Of a stretch of 64,000 nucleotides of DNA, positions 58,064-64,000 are shown in pieces (the stretch's first letter is position 1; each line of letters begins with the position of its first letter). The notes below the pieces were generated by a model. It saw only the letters and a list, made by a program, of their open reading frames with translations, was not told the origin of the DNA and did not search any database. The translations under genes were made by a program, and so were the position numbers. The stretch lies in the NCBI GenBank assembly GCA_963822695.1, contig CAWGJH010000002.1, forward strand, positions 62,001 through 126,000, written 5' to 3'. The stretch is from GCA-003244245 sp963822695 (GTDB lineage: Bacteria > Actinomycetota > Actinomycetes > Mycobacteriales > Pseudonocardiaceae).

Positions 58064-60975
58064 CGACGACCACTGATCCGTTCGGCACTGCAGCGCTGCG
58101 TGAGGGGGTACTGGCCGCGTGGCGGGGATCCCCCACCCGGTTCCGCGAGGACGCCAACGCCGAGTCCGACCTCGCCCTGCTCGGTTACGCGGACCGGTTG
58201 CTCGTCGAGCTGGCGCAGAACGCCGCCGACGCCGCGCAACGCGCGGGTACACCCGGGCACCTTCAGATCACCGTCGAGGGAGGTGAGCTGCGCGCCGCGA
58301 ATACCGGGGTGCCGCTGGACTCCGCCGGAGTGGCCGCGCTGGCCGCGCTGCGCGCGTCGGCCAAGCGGGCGGGTGACAGCGTCGGTCGGTTCGGGGTCGG
58401 CTTCGCGGCGGTCCTCGGGGTCACCGATGCACCGCGAGTGGTCTCCCGCTCCGGCGGGGTGCAGTTCTCCGCGCAGCGCACCGCCCACGCGGTGGCCAGT
58501 GACCCGGCGCTGTGCGCCGAGCTGAGCCGGCGCGGTGGCCGGCCGCCGGTGCTGCGGCTGGTATGGCCTGCCGGCGGCGACCCGCCACCCGCGTTTGACA
58601 CCGAGGTCCGGCTGCCGCTGCGCGCCGGGATCGACTCGGAGGCGCTGCTCACGGCATTCGCGGACGAGGCCGCTGACCTGCTGCTGGCATTGCCGTGGCT
58701 GCACCGCATCGACATCGGTGACCGGGTGCTGCGCCGCGAGGGCGAGGATCCGGTGCTGGTGCACGATGGTCCCGGGCTGCGCCGGTGGCGGGTGGTACGG
58801 CGGGCCGGGGTGCTGCCGGCGGCCGCCCTCACCGGGCTCGGCCCCGAGGCGCGAGGCGAGTGGAGCCTGTGCTGGGCACTGCCCGTCGGCTCGGACGGCA
58901 CCCCGTTACCGCTGAGCGGGGAGGTGTTGCACGCGCCCACCCCCACCGCGGAGCGGCTCACCCTGCCCGCGCGACTGATCGGCACGGTGCCCGTCAACTC
59001 CTCACGGCGGCACGTCCACCCCGGGCCGGCCGCCGAGGCGCTGCTCGACGCTGCCGCGCGGGCCTACCCGGAGCTCGCCGCCGCGCTGGCGCCGGATCAG
59101 CGCACCGCGCTGGTGCCTACCCCCGGTTTCCCGGCCAGCGAAGTCGACGCGGCGCTGCGTGGCGCGGTGCTCGAAGCGCTGCGCCACACCCGGTGGCTAC
59201 CCGGCGCCTCCGGCGGGGAGGTCGCGCCAGCCGGCGCCCTGGTGCTGGACGTGCCGTTGCCGGAGCTGGCTGAGCTGCTCGCTGAGGTCACACCCGACCT
59301 GCTCGACGGTGAGCTATCCGCACCCGCGCACACCGCCGCGCTCACCGCGCTCGGGGTGACCCGGCTTCCTCCGGCGGCCATCGTCGAGCTGCTGGCCGGG
59401 CTGGACCGGCCACCGTCCTGGTGGCGGCGCTGTTATTCGGCGCTGTTTCCCTTGCTTGACGCCGACCCGGCGGCCCGCGAGGAGCTCGGTGCGTTGCCGG
59501 TCCCGCTGGCTGACGGGCGCACCGTCACCGGCCCGCGTGGGGTGCTGCTGGGAGAGTGCGCTGATGTCGCCGGGGAGGTGCCGGCTGACCTGCGGCTGGT
59601 GCACCCGGACGCCGCGCATCCACTGCTGGAGCGGCTCGGGGCTCGGCCGGTGGGCCCCGCGGAACTGCTGGATGCGCTGCGCCCCGCTATCGAGCGCAGT
59701 GTCGATGACGCCGAGGACGGCCTGGACGTCATCGGACTTGCGCAGGCGGTGTTGTCGCTGGCCGGGCGGCTCGCTCCAGCCGGCGGTGGCACTGTCCGGC
59801 CCTGGCTGGGTGCGCTGGCGCTGCCTGACGACACCGGAGCGCCGAGGCGGGCCGATGAGCTGGTGTTGCCCGGTGGGGCGTTGCGGGAGCTGCTCGCCCC
59901 GGACACGCCGCTGGGCGTGCTGGACCCCGCCGTCGCCGCCGAGCAGGACGCCGCCGCGCTGCGGGCGGTCGGGGTGCTGGACTCGTTCGCGGTGCTCGAC
60001 GACCCCCACCCGGATGGCCCGGACCACGATCTGGACGCCGAAGAGCAGTGGTGGGCCCAGGCGCAGCGCGCCGACGGTGAGCCGCCCGCGCGGCTGCTCG
60101 CCGTCCGGGACCTGGACCTCGTCGACAGTCAGTGCTGGCCAGCGGCGCTACGCCGGATCGCCGCCGACCCCGCTGGCCTTGCCGCGCTGCGCGAGCCCGG
60201 CGGCTATACCGGCTGGTGGCTGGCCCGCCATGCCCGGCTCGGCGGCCACCCACCACCGCACTGGCGGCTCGCTGGGGCAGTTGCGCTGGAGGGCCTCTAC
60301 GACGTGGTGCCGCGGTGTGATACCGACGAGGCGCTGCTCGCCGCCGCCGGTGTGCGCACCGGGTTGAGCATCACCGGACCCGCCGACGCCGCCGACCTGC
60401 TGGCCCGGCTGGCCGATCCGGCCCGCACGGTCACCCCCGGGGTGGTGCATGCCGCGCATGCCGCGTTGGCCGCCGCCGAACTCGACCCGGCCGACGTGGA
60501 GCCCCCGGCTCAAGTACGGGCGGTGACCGGCGAGGTGGTCGATGCCGACCGTGCGGTGGTGCTCGACTCCCCGTGGCTGGCCGCGGTGCTGCCGGCCGGC
60601 GAACTGGTGTCCGGTGGCGACCCTGGCACGCTGGCCGACCTGTTGGACTTGCCGCTGGCCTCCGAGCGGATCGCGCCCGAGTTGCTCGATGCCGGTGGGG
60701 GTCGGATTGTGCGGTGGGTCGAGCTGGTGGAGGTGGTCGCGGTGTGCGCCGCCGCCGGACTCGCCGTCCCGGAGGGGACGCTGCGGCTACACGAGCACCT
60801 GCGGGTACGTCTCGGCGATGCCGAGCACGCGGTACCGTTCTGGGTCACCCCGGAGGGCACCGTGCACGCCGCCGATCCCGTGCGCGCCGCCCTGTTGCTG
60901 CGCTCAACGGGAGCCGTGAATGGACACCTTTGTCCCGCTCTCCGGCTCGTGTCGAGTCGGCCGGGTGAGGTCTAG
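58060..60975 (+). CDS. sacsin-like ATP-binding (GHKL) large protein
   Basis: 971 aa from GTG 58060, overlapping DUF3027. An N-terminal Hsp90/sacsin-type ATPase: RLLVELAQNAADAAQRAG (N-box), LRAANTGVPLDSAGVAALAALRASAK, SVGRFGVGFAAVLGVTDAPRVVSR. The rest is a long Ala/Leu/Asp/Pro-rich region without named domains. Members pair with DUF3027 in Actinobacteria, as here; the function is unknown. A chaperone-like role is inference. Confidence 0.85.
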   Translation: MTTTTDPFGTAALREGVLAAWRGSPTRFREDANAESDLALLGYADRLLVELAQNAADAAQRAGTPGHLQITVEGGELRAANTGVPLDSAGVAALAALRASAKRAGDSVGRFGVGFAAVLGVTDAPRVVSRSGGVQFSAQRTAHAVASDPALCAELSRRGGRPPVLRLVWPAGGDPPPAFDTEVRLPLRAGIDSEALLTAFADEAADLLLALPWLHRIDIGDRVLRREGEDPVLVHDGPGLRRWRVVRRAGVLPAAALTGLGPEARGEWSLCWALPVGSDGTPLPLSGEVLHAPTPTAERLTLPARLIGTVPVNSSRRHVHPGPAAEALLDAAARAYPELAAALAPDQRTALVPTPGFPASEVDAALRGAVLEALRHTRWLPGASGGEVAPAGALVLDVPLPELAELLAEVTPDLLDGELSAPAHTAALTALGVTRLPPAAIVELLAGLDRPPSWWRRCYSALFPLLDADPAAREELGALPVPLADGRTVTGPRGVLLGECADVAGEVPADLRLVHPDAAHPLLERLGARPVGPAELLDALRPAIERSVDDAEDGLDVIGLAQAVLSLAGRLAPAGGGTVRPWLGALALPDDTGAPRRADELVLPGGALRELLAPDTPLGVLDPAVAAEQDAAALRAVGVLDSFAVLDDPHPDGPDHDLDAEEQWWAQAQRADGEPPARLLAVRDLDLVDSQCWPAALRRIAADPAGLAALREPGGYTGWWLARHARLGGHPPPHWRLAGAVALEGLYDVVPRCDTDEALLAAAGVRTGLSITGPADAADLLARLADPARTVTPGVVHAAHAALAAAELDPADVEPPAQVRAVTGEVVDADRAVVLDSPWLAAVLPAGELVSGGDPGTLADLLDLPLASERIAPELLDAGGGRIVRWVELVEVVAVCAAAGLAVPEGTLRLHEHLRVRLGDAEHAVPFWVTPEGTVHAADPVRAALLLRSTGAVNGHLCPALRLVSSRPGEV

Positions 60976-60983
60976 TACCGATG

Positions 60984-61382
60984 TTAAACGTCTTGCTCGA
61001 TGCGCTCGAAAATGTCTGAGTCGGTTTCTTGCTGCCACCGGGGCAAGTCGTCCCAGTCCGCCACATAGGCTGGTTTCGGGTCCGGGAAATTCTTAAAGAT
61101 TTGCCCAATCCAACAGAGAGCTACGAAGCGGCCCTTCTGCGAACGGGTGAGCTTCGCGGTACCGCCGTCGGTGGCTTCGATGAACGCGCGCACCTGATCA
61201 TAAACGGCAGCAGCGCTCTGCCGTTCCCACTCGGGGGTTTCGTCCCAAGGTGCAATATAGCTGGCCTTCGGCGTCCCGGGGTAGTGTCGCGTGACACCAG
61301 TAATCCACGCTTCACGGAAGACGCGTCCCTGCTTGACTGACAATTCATCTCCTTTGTAAATCGCCCAATCGTTAACGTTCAA
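60984..61382 (-). CDS. small protein with internal duplication, partner of the HTH-TPR regulator
   Basis: 132 aa (MNVNDWAIYKGDELSVKQGRVF). Two halves repeat the pattern PKxxY(I/V)AxW-(D)E/D-xPxWxxx ... (D)xxxx(F/I)I/E: PKASYIAPWDETPEWERQ at about 38-55 and PKPAYVADWDDLPRWQQE at about 103-120. No family name known. The ATG overlaps the upstream regulator's stop (ATGA), so they act together, perhaps as a DUF397-like partner. Confidence 0.65.
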   Translation of the reverse strand: MNVNDWAIYKGDELSVKQGRVFREAWITGVTRHYPGTPKASYIAPWDETPEWERQSAAAVYDQVRAFIEATDGGTAKLTRSQKGRFVALCWIGQIFKNFPDPKPAYVADWDDLPRWQQETDSDIFERIEQDV

Positions 61383-62812
61383 AAATTCCTGGACAGGGTC
61401 GCGATTCGCTGATTCGCCAGCCGAACCCGACTGTTTCCTAGTAGCGGTACGAGATGACCTTGAAGATCTTGCAGCTTGCGACTGATGAAACCTGATCTGG
61501 TCTGTTCGGCCACTTCTAAAGCCGCATCAGCATAGGTGATAATCCGATTTACATCACCACGTTGTACCCCAATGATTGCGAGATCAGTCAGGACGCTGAC
61601 ACGACGACGTGCAGACAAATTCTGGTGCAAGGTGTCACCGAGGGTAGCTCCAGCAAGGTCGGGGCATCGAAGCTGGACATAACATGCCCCTCGCTCCTCG
61701 GCAAGGCGAGAGCCGTCGAATCGAAGCCATCCGCCGTTGCTGGCATCGCCCGATAATTCGCGTACCCCCTCAGCCGCGTCAAGCGCTCGCTGGCAGGCGG
61801 CTAGCTCCCCGAGACCGGCGAATACCTGCGCTTGAACAGCGGAAACCCAGTATCTGGTGGACAGCGCTTTGTCTCCTCTTCGCGCCAGGCGTGCGGCCAA
61901 CTCCAGTATCGGTGCCGCTTTATCAAAGTGTCGTTCGTAGATCTCAATAAACGCATGGCGCGTCATCGCGCACGCCCATAGATCAAACACGTTGGCTTCC
62001 TTGCTGGCGGTGGCCGCCAAAGTATAACAGTAGGCTGCGTCGCTGTACTTGTTAGCATCAAAGAAGATCTCACCTGTCAGCTGCAATAACTCGCTCGCTA
62101 ATTCACATAAGTGCTGATGCGTCAACGGTCCCAGTGATTGACCGAGGCCGACTACTATTGCGTCGAGCTGATTGCACGCAAGCGGAAGGACAGTCCCCTT
62201 GAATTTGGACAGCGCGAACACTCGCCACAGATGTTTGTTGAGCATCGCGTACTCGTCCACGGCTCCGTTATCGAACCGACCCGGATTGACGTAGGAGCAG
62301 TCCAACCGGTCTGTTTGGTCATCGGTGCCAGATGGTGTAACGAGCACCCCGATCATACTAAGCAGACGAAGCAGCTCACGAAGCATCATATCTTCAGAAC
62401 TCACGCCCGACACGCAAGCCGCCAAGTCCCGCTGTGGGTCCTCTTGCGCGGGAAACGCGGGCGACACCTGTTCAGGTTTCAGCGGGGGAACCGCTGTTAG
62501 CTCTCGGACGGTAGCGTGGGCTCGTGCTCGTCGCTCGGCTTGCTGCTCGGCGAGATGAGCCGCCTTGGCGTTGACCAACTCGTCGTAGCTGGCGATCAGC
62601 GCACCGTTCGCGCCGACGAGTCGATCCGCTGTCTCCCAGAAGTCGCTCGCGGGGAGCTGCGAGCCTGCTTCAGCGTGTGTCACGGGCGTGCGGTGGCAGG
62701 GCACGGCCCGGGCGATATCCACCTGATAGAGACCAGCCGCTTCCCGAAGGGCCACCAAATATCGGCCTAACCTCCGTTGCTGCTCGGCGAGGTGTTCGGG
62801 TTGGCGAGTCAC
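61379..62812 (-). CDS. XRE HTH - TPR regulator
   Basis: 477 aa from a GTG. HTH at about 15-70 (RLGRYLVALREAAGLYQVDIARAVPCHRTPVTHAEAGSQLPASDFWE). The remaining 330 residues are helical with TPR-like pairs (YSDAAYCYTLAATASKEANVFDLWACAMTRHAFIEIYERHFDKAAPILELAARLA, then TRYWVSAVQAQVFAGLGELAACQRALDAAEGVRE). This kind of regulator reads peptide or small-molecule signals in Streptomyces. GC content is lower than average, suggesting transfer. Confidence 0.8.
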   Translation of the reverse strand: MTRQPEHLAEQQRRLGRYLVALREAAGLYQVDIARAVPCHRTPVTHAEAGSQLPASDFWETADRLVGANGALIASYDELVNAKAAHLAEQQAERRARAHATVRELTAVPPLKPEQVSPAFPAQEDPQRDLAACVSGVSSEDMMLRELLRLLSMIGVLVTPSGTDDQTDRLDCSYVNPGRFDNGAVDEYAMLNKHLWRVFALSKFKGTVLPLACNQLDAIVVGLGQSLGPLTHQHLCELASELLQLTGEIFFDANKYSDAAYCYTLAATASKEANVFDLWACAMTRHAFIEIYERHFDKAAPILELAARLARRGDKALSTRYWVSAVQAQVFAGLGELAACQRALDAAEGVRELSGDASNGGWLRFDGSRLAEERGACYVQLRCPDLAGATLGDTLHQNLSARRRVSVLTDLAIIGVQRGDVNRIITYADAALEVAEQTRSGFISRKLQDLQGHLVPLLGNSRVRLANQRIATLSRNF

Positions 62813-63204
62813 GCGCTTGCTACCCCCTATCGTTCGGACTACTAAAACCCTAAGTCGGTTATCAGCCTAGCGATGACCAGGTGCGTGCGGTTGTCGCACC
62901 CGCTACCCCACCCGCCAACTCATCGCCTTTCCTCGTTGCTCAGGCCCAGATTCGCAGGTCCGTACGAGTCTTGCCACCCAGGGCGCTGGATGTGGGTCCA
63001 CACACGATGAACTCGAAAGGGAACTACCGTGCCAGCTCAACACCGTCAAGCAGGTCATGCGGCAACAGGCGCCGATGTGGCAGGCCAAACACCGCCCACC
63101 GACGTCCTGCTCACCCGCGCCCGCTTCCCTGGCTCCCTCTGACGCACCACCCGATCAGTAAGCGGCACACGACCCCACCCCATTCGAGAGAGAAGAGGTT
63201 GACC
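62813..63204. other. divergent promoter region
   Basis: It separates the minus-strand regulator from the small gene at 63205. AT-rich sequence at 62830-62870 probably holds a promoter. The open frame from 62881 in the + direction is Pro/Ser/Arg-rich and unconvincing before 63205. Confidence 0.45.
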
Positions 63205-63429
63205 ATGGCTGACGGCGCGACCGCGGGCGCGTCTCGCGAGAACCGCACGGCGATCCCTGTCAGCTGCGCGCTGCATCGGGGTCCGCGGGGTTTCGCCAAT
63301 CTGGTGGTGGAAAAGCAAGGCAGCGAGATTGTGCTCGATCCGCATGTGACTGGGGCGTGCGTGATCATTTTCGACGACGATGCCGCGACGGCCCTGTTCG
63401 AGGTTCTCCGCAGGTGGCTCCGCCGATGA
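63205..63429 (+). CDS. small hypothetical protein
   Basis: 74 aa from ATG 63205, preceded by AGAAGAGG. MADGATAGASRENRTAIPVS, then an alternating strand-like core (FANLVVEKQGSEIVLDPHVTGACVIIFDDDAATALFEVLRRWL). No membrane segment, no cysteines other than two scattered. It resembles small proteins that accompany HTH regulators in Actinobacteria, but no family name can be given. Confidence 0.6.
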   Translation: MADGATAGASRENRTAIPVSCALHRGPRGFANLVVEKQGSEIVLDPHVTGACVIIFDDDAATALFEVLRRWLRR

Positions 63430-64000
63430 GCGCCAACCCGGCCCCACAGCGACCTGGTGGTGAGTAGTGGCGCGCCTCCACCAGCCAGCGACAAGGCAGC
63501 CACCCGGGACGTAGCCCGGCCTAGCGAGGCGAACCCGCAGGCAGAGCCCTTCACTCGAGGTCGCTAAGACAATCCGACATCGCGCGCACAGGCTCGCGCA
63601 TACCACTGACAAAAATCTCCACTCCTCGGATCGAACGTGAGTCTGGACGTGTTGGCGGGCCTGACGAGGGGTGTGGACGCTCAGCTAGGCATCACGCCGA
63701 CGTCGACAGCCTGAGCACCTGGGTCCGTCGATGACAAGCCGCATCCTGTCAACGGGGTAGCGGCTTCAGCACCGGGAGGAGAACGCCAGGTCCGTGTCAC
63801 GCTGGCAAGCGAGACGCTGGTCTTGGGCGGAGCGCCAGGAGCGCGGCGGGACGGTTGAGGTCGCCGTATTGATCTTAACTGGATGCCGGCTCGGTCGAGC
63901 TGCGCGCCCAGGTCGCCGCGATCCACCGAACTGCGGCGCGCTGTCTAACGTTGATAGACTTGATTTGTCCGGACCATCTAGTGTAGTGTCTCGTTATTCA
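63430..64000. other. no supported gene at window end
   Basis: Open frames on both strands are short or Arg/Pro-rich. An AT-richer patch at 63940-64000 may be the promoter of a gene beyond the window. Confidence 0.5.

Overview
The window reads as a high-GC actinobacterial chromosome, most likely of the Mycobacteriales/Pseudonocardiales type. The reasons are strong GC at third codon positions, many GTG starts, an S10/spc ribosomal operon running into secY-adk-map, two conservon-type signalling clusters (NIT-HAMP kinase, roadblock, DUF742, GTPase), HTH/DUF397 pairs, and gene order close to Mycobacterium tuberculosis Rv0861c-Rv0868c (XPB helicase, helicase-associated protein, small protein, moaC, mog, moaE, moaD). 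The genus cannot be fixed from the sequence.

Layout. 1-9.8 kb: rplB (5' cut), rpsS, rplV, rpsC, rplP, rpmC, rpsQ, rplN, rplX, rplE, rpsZ, rpsH, rplF, rplR, rpsE, rpmD, rplO, secY, adk, all on +. 9.8-11.6 kb: map and a D-type esterase. 11.6-17.9 kb: an accessory stretch with a broken HTH/DUF397 pair, small hypotheticals, a serine-recombinase remnant, a PadR operon with an Ala-Leu-Asp-rich repeat protein, and an amino-acid permease with a 3' frameshift. 17.8-23.5 kb (-): a Pls/PosA-type NRPS preceded by a diaminobutyrate aminotransferase, suggesting a cationic homopoly-amino acid pathway; the aminotransferase has an in-frame stop. 23.5-31.5 kb: an island with a truncated HTH gene, a GNAT, a large TIR-NB-ARC-WD40 protein, an FDXHR-like zinc protein and a MazF-like remnant, bracketed by 120-bp direct repeats. 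31.5-41.6 kb: XPB helicase, then a conservon (kinase-roadblock-DUF742-GTPase) followed by a second kinase-roadblock pair. 41.6-51.5 kb: helicase-associated protein, L,D-transpeptidase, a secreted protein, and a molybdenum block (moaC, mog-moaE fusion, moaD, TOBE regulator, modABC) that couples molybdate uptake to cofactor synthesis. 51.5-61 kb: an endonuclease-like gene between inverted repeats, a fatty-acyl-CoA ligase, a cold-shock-domain protein, an MFS protein, glutaminyl cyclase, DUF3027 and a large sacsin-like ATPase. 61-63.4 kb: an HTH-TPR regulator with a small internally duplicated partner.

Two genome-wide habits stand out. First, short tandem repeats sit inside coding sequence. The clearest is a 27-bp unit with a palindromic core, found in the same reading frame near the N-termini of L18, L30 and the Mog-MoaE fusion. 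Second, several genes carry single-base indels. Two of them (rplV and modA) lie exactly in a repeat copy that is one base short. These may be real slippage or sequencing error, and the sequence alone cannot decide.
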